Position numbers and translations under genes: made by a program. Positions 1 through 8,260 of a stretch of DNA of 64,000 nt are shown in pieces (within the stretch, counting starts at the first letter, position 1; every line of letters begins with the position of its first letter). The notes under the pieces are model-generated. The model ran no database searches. It was given only the letters and a program-made list of their open reading frames with translations, and was not told the DNA's origin. The stretch comes from Streptomyces barkulensis (lineage in GTDB: Bacteria; Actinomycetota; Actinomycetes; Streptomycetales; Streptomycetaceae): contig NZ_PGSG01000028.1 of assembly GCF_002843305.1 (NCBI RefSeq), positions 1 through 64,000 of the forward strand. Direction: 5' to 3'.

Positions 1-857
<857 letters not shown>

Positions 858-861
858 CCCG

Positions 862-930
862 CCTCGCCGGCACCCCGCCTCGCCGGCACCCCGCCCCGCC
901 GGCACCCCGTCCCGCCGGCACCCCGTCCCG
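862..930. repeat. 16-bp tandem repeat after recA
   Basis: Four consecutive 16-bp units (862-877, 878-893, 894-909, 910-925) with core CGCCGGCACCCCG, plus a partial fifth unit to 930. Units differ only in the first two bases. The array starts five bases after the recA stop and lies in noncoding DNA. Confidence 0.85.
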
Positions 931-938
931 CGCCCGGA

Positions 939-973
939 GGGCCGTGGGACGGCCGGGCCGGGAGCCACGGCCC
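939..973. terminator. Hairpin between recA and the convergent MFS gene
   Basis: Perfect 9-bp arms GGGCCGTGG (939-947) and CCACGGCCC (965-973) around a 17-nt loop. It sits between two convergent genes, so it could terminate both. There is no U-tract, as is usual in streptomycetes. Confidence 0.45.
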
Positions 974-1005
974 GCGGCCTGCCCCCGGTACCGGCACCGC
1001 CGGGC

Positions 1006-2715
1006 TCAGCCGACCCGGGCCGCCGGTTCCCTGCCGGCCTCTCCGTCGGTTTCTCCGCCGCTCCCCCCGTCGGTCCCCGGACCACCGTCACCGTCCACGG
1101 GCCGCTGCTCCGGGCCGCCGTCCGAGGCCCGGGCTCCGGCGCCCGCGGACTCCTCGGCCAGCCGTTCCATGCCGCTGGTGGTCTTCAGCGGCTTCTCCTT
1201 GATGAACACGACGGCGACCAGGGCGAGCAGGGCGAAAGGCGTCGCGACGAGGAAGAGGTCCGCGGTGGCGACACCGTAGGCGTGCTCCACGATCGCCCGG
1301 ACCGGCGCCGGCAGTGCGGTGACGTCGGGGACGCCGCCCTCCGGGCCGCCGGGGGCCCGGGCCCCGGTGGCGGGAACGCCCGCCTGCTCCAGCCCCCGGG
1401 TCATCTCGGTCGCGACCCGGTTGGCCAGGATCGCGCCGAGCACGCTGGTGCCGATCGTGCCGCCCATGCTGCGGAAGAAGGACAGCACGGAGGTCGCGGC
1501 GCCCAGCTCGGCGGCGGGGACGTCGTTCTGCGCGGCCAGCACCAGGTTCTGCATCAGCATGCCGACTCCGATGCCGAGCACCGCCATGTAGACGCTGAGC
1601 AGGCCGAAGCCCGTGCCGGAGTCGATCGTGGCGAGCAGCCCGAGACCGGCGGTCATGGTGATCGCGCCCGCCACCAGGTACACCTTCCACCTGCCGGTGG
1701 CGCTGATGACCTGGCCGGCGACGGTGGAGGAGACCAGCAGGCCCAGGATCATCGGCAGGCTCATCAGACCGGCGACGGTCGGGGACTTGCCCAGGGAGAT
1801 CTGGAAGTACTGGGAGAGGAAGACGGTGCCACCGAACATGGCCACACCCACCAGCAGGCTGGCGACGGTGGTCAGGGTCACGGTGCGGTTGCGGAAGATG
1901 TCCAGGGGGATGACCGGCTCCGGCACCCGCGACTCGACGTAGACCGCGGCGATCAGCAGCACCACGCCGCCACCGGTCAGAACGGCGGTCTGCCAGGAGA
2001 GCCAGTCGAACCGGTTCCCGGCCAGCGAGGTCCAGACGAGCAGCGCGCAGACGCCCGCGACGATCAGGAAGGCGCCCAGGAAGTCGATCCTCACCTCGCG
2101 CCGGACGGTGGGCAGCCGCAGGGTGCGCTGCAACAGCACGATCGCCAGCAGCGCGAACGGCACGCCGATGAAGAAGCACCAGCGCCACCCCAGCCACGAG
2201 GTGTCCACCAGGACGCCGCCGATCAGCGGCCCGGCCACGGTGCCCACGGCGAAGACGGCGCCGAAGATGCCCGCGTACCTGCCCAGCCTGCGGGGCGGGA
2301 TGACGGCGGCCATCACCACCTGGGCCAGGGCGGTGAGGCCGCCCGCGCCGATGCCCTGGACGACCCGGCTGAAGATCAGCAGCTCGACGCCCTGGGAGAA
2401 ACCGGCCAGCAGCGAGCCGACCACGAACATGCCCAGGGAGAGCTGCAGCAGCAGCTTCTTGTTGTAGAGGTCGGACAGTTTGCCCCACAACGGCACGGTC
2501 GCCGTCATGGCCAGCAGTTCGGAGGTGACGACCCAGGTGTAGGAGGACTGACTGGCCCCCAGGTCGGTGATGATCCGTGGCAGCGCGTTGGCCACCACCG
2601 TGCCCGCCAGGATGGCGACGAACATACCGGCCATCAGGCCGGACATGGCCTGGAGGATCTGCCGGTTGGTCATGGATGTGGGCGGCGCCTGGTCAGGCGC
2701 CTGCGATGCGGTCAC
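1006..2715 (-). CDS. MFS drug exporter, DHA2 (EmrB/QacA) type
   Basis: Proton-driven efflux permease of 569 aa in the cytoplasmic membrane, with about 14 hydrophobic segments as expected for the 14-TM DHA2 subfamily. The loop GKLSDLYNKK after TM2 matches MFS motif A. The C-terminal ~80 residues are a hydrophilic Gly/Asp/Glu-rich tail. The GTG start at 2715 has AGAAGGA a few bases upstream. It lies 122 bp downstream of, and on the same strand as, a TetR-family gene, so it is the likely target of that repressor. The substrate cannot be read from the sequence. Confidence 0.9.
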   Translation of the reverse strand: MTASQAPDQAPPTSMTNRQILQAMSGLMAGMFVAILAGTVVANALPRIITDLGASQSSYTWVVTSELLAMTATVPLWGKLSDLYNKKLLLQLSLGMFVVGSLLAGFSQGVELLIFSRVVQGIGAGGLTALAQVVMAAVIPPRRLGRYAGIFGAVFAVGTVAGPLIGGVLVDTSWLGWRWCFFIGVPFALLAIVLLQRTLRLPTVRREVRIDFLGAFLIVAGVCALLVWTSLAGNRFDWLSWQTAVLTGGGVVLLIAAVYVESRVPEPVIPLDIFRNRTVTLTTVASLLVGVAMFGGTVFLSQYFQISLGKSPTVAGLMSLPMILGLLVSSTVAGQVISATGRWKVYLVAGAITMTAGLGLLATIDSGTGFGLLSVYMAVLGIGVGMLMQNLVLAAQNDVPAAELGAATSVLSFFRSMGGTIGTSVLGAILANRVATEMTRGLEQAGVPATGARAPGGPEGGVPDVTALPAPVRAIVEHAYGVATADLFLVATPFALLALVAVVFIKEKPLKTTSGMERLAEESAGAGARASDGGPEQRPVDGDGGPGTDGGSGGETDGEAGREPAARVG

Positions 2716-2837
2716 AACGTCCTTCTCTGGGGCTTTCAGGGGCTTCGTGGAGCGCTCTCATGCGCCGGCACTGAGCGCGCGGGCCCGACCGGGTCCTGTC
2801 GGGCGGGGTGTTCCGGCCGGTGCGGGAGCGGGGCGGG

Positions 2838-3530
2838 TCAGCTCCGCCGGTTTCCGCCGGACGGCGCCGGCAGTCCGGCGGCCAGGTGCTCGAAGACCTG
2901 CCGGAAGACATCGGTGAAGGCGAGCCGGTCCTGCTGTGCGCACCAGTGCTCGACGGAGACCCGGACGGCGGTGCCGCCGACGGCGGCCAGCAGGCGTGGG
3001 TACAGGTCCAGCGCCCTGCGCCGTTCCCTCTCGGAGACGGGGGACGCCGGGCCGGCGGCGGGGACGGGAGCGCCGCCGAGGCGCTCGGCGAGCGCCTCGG
3101 CCAGGCCGAGTTCGTCGGCCAGATGCGCGGCGAGGCTGCGGGCGAGCAGATGCGGTGAGGCGCTCAGCACCCTGGCGTGGAGATCCCACACCTCGTGGCG
3201 CTGCTCGATCTCCGCCAGTTCCGCCGCCATGGCCTCGCGCAGCGCCTCCAGCGGGGAGAGACCGGCCGCTGCTTCGAGCACACCGCGACGGACCCGCGCG
3301 CCCGACTCCGCGTCGACCATGACGAAGGCGTCGTCGCGGGAGTCGAAGTAGTTGAAGAACGTCCGGGGGGAGACGCCGGCCGCCTCGCTGATGGCCTCGA
3401 CGGTGACGTGCTCCGCCCCGTGCTCCGCCGCGAGCCGTACCGCCGCTTCCGTGAGAGCGGCGCGCGTGGCCCGCTTCTTGCGTTCCCGCAGCCCGCTTCC
3501 CGGGGCCTTCTTCTCCACCACATCTTGCAT
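2838..3530 (-). CDS. TetR-family transcriptional regulator
   Basis: About 230 aa. The N-terminal TetR DNA-binding domain is clear (ALTEAAVRLAAEHG, then AISEAAGVSPRTFFNYF as recognition helix). The ligand-binding half is divergent, as usual. The start at 3530 (MQDVVEKK) is the best choice by family length, but no Shine-Dalgarno precedes it. A promoter-like TTTACA-N17-TAGCAT on this strand would place the transcript start just inside the gene, so a leaderless GTG three codons later is possible. ATG 3563 would add 11 residues. It presumably represses the downstream MFS exporter and itself. Confidence 0.88.
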   Translation of the reverse strand: MQDVVEKKAPGSGLRERKKRATRAALTEAAVRLAAEHGAEHVTVEAISEAAGVSPRTFFNYFDSRDDAFVMVDAESGARVRRGVLEAAAGLSPLEALREAMAAELAEIEQRHEVWDLHARVLSASPHLLARSLAAHLADELGLAEALAERLGGAPVPAAGPASPVSERERRRALDLYPRLLAAVGGTAVRVSVEHWCAQQDRLAFTDVFRQVFEHLAAGLPAPSGGNRRS

Positions 3531-3565
3531 GCTAGGAAAAAATGCATGCTCTGTAAAAATCATTT
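3526..3565 (-). promoter_or_regulatory. Candidate TetR operator and promoter
   Basis: An AT-rich island in GC-rich DNA holds two copies of TGCATGCT (3526-3533 and 3543-3550) spaced 17 bp apart, each centred on the palindrome GCATGC. On the minus strand TTTACA and TAGCAT are separated by 17 bp and flank one copy; the other copy overlaps the proposed start codon. Binding there would block transcription of the TetR-MFS unit. Confidence 0.5.
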
Positions 3566-3661
3566 CCGGCCACCCCGGCTCCCGGTGTCCTCGTGAGCCG
3601 GGGTGTCCGGGCGTGTGGCAGCCTGACCGGATCACCGGAGCGGAGCGAGGGGGGAGCGGCT

Positions 3662-4303
3662 GTGAGCCGGACACTGGGGGAAATCCTGGACGCGGCGGCC
3701 GCGGGACGGTTCCCGCCGCCGGACGGCGGCACGACCGTGGTGCCGCAGCCGACCCGCCGCGACGCCGGGGTGGTCGCGTTCACCGCGCACTCAGTGGTCT
3801 TCACCGACGAGGACCCGCGATGGGTCCATGACACGCTGGCGACCGTGGACTGCGACGAACTGGCGGCCACGATGAACCCGCGGTTCCTGGCGGCGTTCAT
3901 GGCCCGCACCGGACGCGCGACCGACACGGTCGACCTGCTGACGGTGGCACGCGCCCTGCCGGGTCCCCCTCCGCTGGAGCTGCGCGAGATCGCGGACCCG
4001 GACCATCCGCGGGCGGCCCGGGCCCGTGGACGCCGTGACGGTGTGCGGGTATGGGCGGCCGCCGGGGGAGTGCTCGTCCTCGGCCGGGGCGTGGCGGGCC
4101 GCTGGGAGGCATCGGTCGAGGTGGACGAGGGGGTACGGCACCGGGGGCTGGGCCGGACGCTGGCGAGGGCCGCCCGGCACCTCGTACCGGACGGGGAGCC
4201 TGTCTGGGCCCAGCAGGCGGCGGGCAACGCGCGCAGCGTGCGGGCCTTCCAGGCGGCCGGGTTCCGGCCGGTGGGTGCCGAGGTGCTGCTCACCGCGCGG
4301 TAG
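3662..4303 (+). CDS. GNAT-family N-acetyltransferase
   Basis: 213 aa. The C-terminal half carries the acetyl-CoA-binding motif A of GNAT enzymes (VEVDEGVRHRGLGRTLARAAR) and the later motif NARSVRAFQAAGFRPVG. The N-terminal ~110 residues resemble the extra lobe seen in many streptomycete GNATs. The GTG at 3662 is chosen because GGGGGGAG lies 6 bases upstream; the frame is open further 5' but without an SD. The substrate is unknown. Its 3' end overlaps the convergent gene by 14 bp. Confidence 0.8.
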   Translation: MSRTLGEILDAAAAGRFPPPDGGTTVVPQPTRRDAGVVAFTAHSVVFTDEDPRWVHDTLATVDCDELAATMNPRFLAAFMARTGRATDTVDLLTVARALPGPPPLELREIADPDHPRAARARGRRDGVRVWAAAGGVLVLGRGVAGRWEASVEVDEGVRHRGLGRTLARAARHLVPDGEPVWAQQAAGNARSVRAFQAAGFRPVGAEVLLTAR

Positions 4304-5891
4304 GAGCGTCCCCCACGGCCTCGCCGGAGTCCGCGGGGGTTTTCGCATGCTCCAGTTCGCGCAGGATGCGGGTCAGGTCGCCGGGAGCGGCGGCGAGGCG
4401 GACCGGGCGGCCGGCGTCGTCGAGTTCGGCGATGTGCCAGCCGCCGGGTACGGCCCCACCGTCGCCGCCGCGGACGCGCCGCACCTCCTTGACGGTGAGC
4501 CGTTCCACGGGAATCGGCCTCGCCGCGAACCGGCCGGGGCCGGGGTGCGGCGTCACCGCGGGCGGCCCGCCGCCGATGACGATGTGAGTGCCGAAGTGGT
4601 GCGGGTTGTAGTCGGTGGGCTCCAGGAAGCGGGCGCTCAGGAAAACCTCCGTGTCCTGCCCCGTGGGCTCCCCGGCCGCCGCGTCCCCACCGGACCCACC
4701 GGACCCACCGGGCGCGCGTATGTGGGTGGCACGCCAGGCCCAGGCCAGCACACCCAGTGTGACCAGCGACCCCGCGACCGTCCACACGCTTCCCACGGTG
4801 GAGCCGAACGGGCCCGTGGGGTGGAGGTAGGCCAGCGGCAGCAGCCACAGGGCCGTTGCGGCGAGCGCACCCACGAACGGAAGCTCCGACGGGAGGACCT
4901 CGTCGTCGGGCAGCCGCCGCCGGCGCAGCCACAGCAGCACCCGCGCGCCGGGCCAGCCGGCGGCCAGGGCGCACAGGGCCGCGAGGACGGCCACGCTCCC
5001 CGGGGTGACGACGTGCTCGCGCCATACGTGCCGCTCCCCGGCGACCTCCATCACCTCGCCCCGCCACAGGGTCAGCTCGACCCTGTCGCCGGGCCGGAAC
5101 CCCCGGGCGGCCTCCTGGGAGACCCTGAGCCGCTCCAGCGGCCGGCCGCCGGTGAAGTACAGGTGGCTGGGGTTCCTGGGGCGGCCCGCCTCGGTCCGCT
5201 CGATCTCGGCCGGCAGGGTGCTCAGGCACTCACCCCGCTCCGCCTCGGGCACCCGGGCGGTGCACGGCACGGCCGACCTCCACGCCCGCTCCTCGGCGGC
5301 GGTGCCCGAGATGGACCACACCGCCAGCCCCGCCCCCGACAGCAGCAGCACGCACAGGCCCAGCGACCCGAGCCGGCCGTACCCCGCGGAGCGGTGGGAG
5401 ACGACCGGCAGATGGCCCGATCGGGGGGTTCCGTGACGGTGGTGCAGCGCACGGAGCTTCTCCAATGCCGCGTCGAACTCCGGGTCCTCGGGAGACCAGC
5501 TGCGCGGCAGGGGCAGCAGCCGCCTGCGCCCGTCGTGCGGCACCACACCGACGCGGCGGGTGTCCGGGGCCTTGTGGTTCCACTCGTTCCTCATGCGGAT
5601 CTGCAGATCGGCGACGCCGGACCACGGCATGCTCCGGCGGCGCAGCAGTGTCCGGACGTGCAGACCGTACGCGTCGGCGCTCACCCGGGCGACGGCCCCG
5701 CGCAGCGAGGCGAGGGCCACCAGCGCCGACAGCAGGGCGATCCCCGCCCACACACCCCACAGTCCGCCGCGTTCCGCCGAGTGCACCGCGGTCGCGGCCG
5801 TCACGGCCGCCCCCGCCGCTCCCAGGGCGGTGAAGATCCACTGGGTGCGTCGGTAAGGAGAACGACAGGTGACTTCCCGGACATCGGTCAT
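4290..5891 (-). CDS. Multipass membrane protein with PH-like domain
   Basis: 533 aa of unassigned function. Two hydrophobic segments near residues 20-65 precede a bacterial PH-like region (GAVARVSADAYGLHVRTLL, MPWSGVADLQIRMR). Another helix lies near residue 180, followed by an extracytoplasmic-looking segment containing PGDRVELTLWRGEV, then three or four more helices and a soluble tail. A GGSGGSGG linker is encoded by a short repeat near 4688-4711. The ATG at 5891 was chosen over upstream in-frame ATGs because it directly precedes the conserved-looking N-terminus; no good SD is seen. I infer a membrane-associated housekeeping protein and cannot be more specific. Confidence 0.65.
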   Translation of the reverse strand: MTDVREVTCRSPYRRTQWIFTALGAAGAAVTAATAVHSAERGGLWGVWAGIALLSALVALASLRGAVARVSADAYGLHVRTLLRRRSMPWSGVADLQIRMRNEWNHKAPDTRRVGVVPHDGRRRLLPLPRSWSPEDPEFDAALEKLRALHHRHGTPRSGHLPVVSHRSAGYGRLGSLGLCVLLLSGAGLAVWSISGTAAEERAWRSAVPCTARVPEAERGECLSTLPAEIERTEAGRPRNPSHLYFTGGRPLERLRVSQEAARGFRPGDRVELTLWRGEVMEVAGERHVWREHVVTPGSVAVLAALCALAAGWPGARVLLWLRRRRLPDDEVLPSELPFVGALAATALWLLPLAYLHPTGPFGSTVGSVWTVAGSLVTLGVLAWAWRATHIRAPGGSGGSGGDAAAGEPTGQDTEVFLSARFLEPTDYNPHHFGTHIVIGGGPPAVTPHPGPGRFAARPIPVERLTVKEVRRVRGGDGGAVPGGWHIAELDDAGRPVRLAAAPGDLTRILRELEHAKTPADSGEAVGDAPTAR

Positions 5892-6205
5892 GGGTACGAC
5901 CCTGCCGCCGTCCGGCCGGGGCCTCATGTGCACGATGCGGCAGTCTTCCGCCCGGCGACGCTGCCGGGTACGGGAGACTCCGCATCCCGGCCCGGCCGGT
6001 CACCGCCGGGAGCCCCCGCGCCCGGGCGCAACCTCATGGCTTCCTTAGGGCTTCCTGAAGAAGCCCTTCTCCGGCGTCCCGAGGGCCCCGGACCTGCCTA
6101 GGCTCTCGCCCAACCCCCTCCGGGACCCCGGCAGTCGCGACCGCGCCGCCGGGGTCCCTCCCCGGGGCGACCGATCCCCGACCGACTCACCGAGGTACCG
6201 TCCGC
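5892..6205. other. 314-bp divergent spacer with a hairpin and -10-like element
   Basis: The spacer between the PH-like gene and the CAP-domain gene holds a perfect 8-bp inverted repeat AGGGCTTC/GAAGCCCT (6047-6054 and 6060-6067, 5-nt loop) and a TAGGCT -10-like hexamer at 6099-6104. That would give a leader of roughly 95 nt for the CAP gene. No convincing -35 is visible and no coding frame looks real. Confidence 0.35.
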
Positions 6206-7093
6206 ATGAGCCCCCGCCGAGCCGGCCGTTCCCGCCACCGCTCCCACGCCCGTCCCAAGGGCGCCCCGCCCGCGCGCAACATCGTTCTCGCGCTCGGCGT
6301 GGTCACCATGGCGGCGGGCGCCGGCCTCACCGTGGTCGCGGGCGGAGGGCAGGACGGGCCGGCCGACCGCGTGGCGGCCGACGCGGCCGACACCGCGCAC
6401 GACACCGAGGACGCAGTCGCCGGCGGCGCGTCCCCGTCCGCCTCATCCGGTCCGGACGAGAGCGTGTCCGCCTCGCCCGGTGCGGACAGGGCCGGTGAGC
6501 CGGTCAAGTCCGGAGAGCCGGAGGAGCCGGGGAAGTCCGCACGCGGTGCCGCCCCCTCCGCTTCCGCGCCCGCCTCCGGATCCACCGGGGGAGCGGAACC
6601 GGACAGGGCGGCCAGGAGCGGGCAGAGCCGCACGGCCGGCTCCGAAGGCACCGTCAAGCCCGGCGGCGGGGGAGACGCCGGAGCTCCCGGGGCGGACACG
6701 CCGGGGGACGGCGGGCCGCAGGAGCGGGTACTCGCACTCGTCAACAGGGAGCGGGCCGCGGCCGGTTGCCGCCCGGTCACCGCCGACGCCCGGCTGGCGC
6801 GGGCCGCGGAGGACTACAGCGACACCATGGCCGCCTCCGGCGTGCTGTCCCACACGGGGCCCGACGGCTCCACGATGGCCGGCCGGGTCGAGGCGGCCGG
6901 GTACGCCTGGAGCAACCTGGGCGAGAACATAGCCCAGGGGCAGCCGGACGCCGCCTCGGTCATGAAGGCGTGGATGAACAGCCCCGGCCACCGCGCGAAC
7001 ATACTCAACTGCGCCTTCGAGGAGCTGGGCGTCGGTGTCCACTTCGGCGACGGCGGCCCGTGGTGGACCCAGAACTTCGGCACCGGCCGGTAG
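6206..7093 (+). CDS. Secreted or membrane-anchored CAP (SCP/PR-1) domain protein
   Basis: 295 aa. A basic N-terminus and one hydrophobic segment (residues ~25-50, NIVLALGVVTMAAGAGLTVV) suggest a signal peptide or anchor. A long low-complexity Ser/Pro/Gly/Glu linker (50-170) leads to a C-terminal CAP domain (~172-295) with LSHTGPDGSTM, GENIAQG, WMNSPGHRANIL and the closing GVGVHFGDGGPWWTQNFG. CAP domains act extracellularly; in bacteria their roles (lipid or peptide binding, possible proteolysis) are poorly defined. GAGG lies about 10 bases before the ATG. Expression is probably monocistronic, ending at the hairpin at 7131. Confidence 0.88.
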   Translation: MSPRRAGRSRHRSHARPKGAPPARNIVLALGVVTMAAGAGLTVVAGGGQDGPADRVAADAADTAHDTEDAVAGGASPSASSGPDESVSASPGADRAGEPVKSGEPEEPGKSARGAAPSASAPASGSTGGAEPDRAARSGQSRTAGSEGTVKPGGGGDAGAPGADTPGDGGPQERVLALVNRERAAAGCRPVTADARLARAAEDYSDTMAASGVLSHTGPDGSTMAGRVEAAGYAWSNLGENIAQGQPDAASVMKAWMNSPGHRANILNCAFEELGVGVHFGDGGPWWTQNFGTGR

Positions 7094-7130
7094 CGGCGCG
7101 GCGCCGACGGCCGCCCGCGGGCAGGAAAGA

Positions 7131-7167
7131 GGTCCGGCCCCGGTGCTGAGTGCACCGGGGCCGGACC
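7131..7167. terminator. Strong bidirectional terminator hairpin
   Basis: Perfect 16-bp inverted repeat (7131-7146 and 7152-7167) with a 5-nt loop TGAGT. It lies between the CAP gene on + and the tRNA gene on -, so it probably ends transcription from both sides. Confidence 0.85.
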
Positions 7168-7173
7168 TTCCAG

Positions 7174-7247
7174 TAGCGGGGACAGGATTTGAACCTGCGA
7201 CCTCTGGGTTATGAGCCCAGCGAGCTACCGAGCTGCTCCACCCCGCG
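7174..7247 (-). tRNA. tRNA-fMet (CAT anticodon), initiator
   Basis: 74 nt on the minus strand, folding as a full cloverleaf: CGCGGGG acceptor arm, D arm, anticodon loop CTCATAA, T arm with GGTTCAAATCC. Initiator hallmarks are the mismatched first acceptor position (C1 opposite U72) and three consecutive G-C pairs in the anticodon stem (GGG/CCC). The 3' CCA is not encoded, since CTG follows A73, as in many streptomycete tRNA genes. Upstream on this strand TACAGT (7259-7264) may be the -10 element. Confidence 0.96.
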
Positions 7248-7310
7248 GCGGTGCCACCACTGTACGGCACGCCGCGGCCCGAGGCGAAACGGGCAGGCCG
7301 GCGAGGAAAT

Positions 7311-8249
7311 TCAGCTCGTACCTGCGGCACGCACCGTCCGGGTGCGTACGGTGGCGCCGGCGCAGACGATCACGGCGAGGCCGCCGAGGACGGTGGGCCA
7401 GGTGATCTGCTCGCGCAGGAGCAGCGCGGCCCAGCAGATGCTCATCACGGGCTGGACGAGCTGCACCTGGCCGACTCGCGCCATCGGACCGATCGCAAGC
7501 CCCCGGTACCAGGCGAAGAAGCCGAGGAACATGCTCACCACCCCGAGGTAGGCGAACGCGGACCACTCGGCCGGACCCCCGGTAGGAGGCCGCGACGAGG
7601 CCGAGAGGACGGTGAGGGCCGCCATCAGCGGCGCGGAGAGCACCAGCGCCCAGGAGATGGTCTGCCAGGCGCCGAGTTCACGGGCGAGGATCCCGCCCTC
7701 CGCGTAGCCGGTACCGGCCGCCGCGACGGCGCCGAGCAGAAGCAGGTCGGACCAGTGGAGCCCGCCGAACCCGCCCCCCTGGAGAGAGGCGAACACGACC
7801 GCGGCGACCGCGCCGACGGCCGCCATGGCCCAGAACGGGGTCGGAGGGCGTTCGTGTCCGCGGAGCACGGCCATCACCGCGGTCGCGGCCGGCAGGAGCG
7901 CGATCACGACGGCGCCGTGACCGGCCGAGGCGGTGGTCAGGGCATAGGAGGTCAGCACGGGGAAGCCGACGACCACGCCGCCGGCGACGACCGCCAGACG
8001 GCCCCACTGGGCGCCGCGGGGCGGACGCTGCCGGGTGACCGCCAGCGCGACCGCCGCCAGCAGCGCGGCGACCACCGCGCGGCCGGAGCCGACGAACAGC
8101 GGTGACATCCCACCGCCCTCGACGGCGACCCGGGTGAACGGGACGGTGAACGAGAACGCTCCGACCCCGAGCAGCCCCCACCCGAGACCGGCGCGGGACG
8201 GGGATAGCGCATGGGCTTCGAGAAGAGTAGCGCTACTGTTGTGTGTCAT
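7311..8249 (-). CDS. EamA/DMT-family transporter
   Basis: 312 aa with ten hydrophobic segments arranged as two five-helix repeats, the DMT (drug/metabolite exporter) plan. Conserved signatures include GSGRAVVAALLAAVALAV near helix 3 and the C-terminal VQLVQPVMSICWAALLLRE. The start at 8249 (MTHNSSATLLEAH) overlaps by two bases with the ATG of the divergent MocR gene. There is no SD, but TATCGT lies 5 nt upstream, so the mRNA is probably leaderless. As a neighbour of a MocR regulator it is a candidate exporter of an amino acid or related metabolite (inference). Confidence 0.85.
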   Translation of the reverse strand: MTHNSSATLLEAHALSPSRAGLGWGLLGVGAFSFTVPFTRVAVEGGGMSPLFVGSGRAVVAALLAAVALAVTRQRPPRGAQWGRLAVVAGGVVVGFPVLTSYALTTASAGHGAVVIALLPAATAVMAVLRGHERPPTPFWAMAAVGAVAAVVFASLQGGGFGGLHWSDLLLLGAVAAAGTGYAEGGILARELGAWQTISWALVLSAPLMAALTVLSASSRPPTGGPAEWSAFAYLGVVSMFLGFFAWYRGLAIGPMARVGQVQLVQPVMSICWAALLLREQITWPTVLGGLAVIVCAGATVRTRTVRAAGTS

Positions 8250-8260
8250 GGAAAACGATA
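8226..8260. promoter_or_regulatory. Shared bidirectional control region with 12-bp palindrome
   Basis: AGTAGCGCTACT (8226-8237) is a perfect palindrome just inside the DMT gene. TACTGT (8234-8239, + strand) and TATCGT (8255-8260, - strand) are -10-like hexamers pointing outward across the overlapping CATG start codons at 8247-8250. MocR regulators usually bind such repeats between themselves and a divergent target. Confidence 0.5.
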
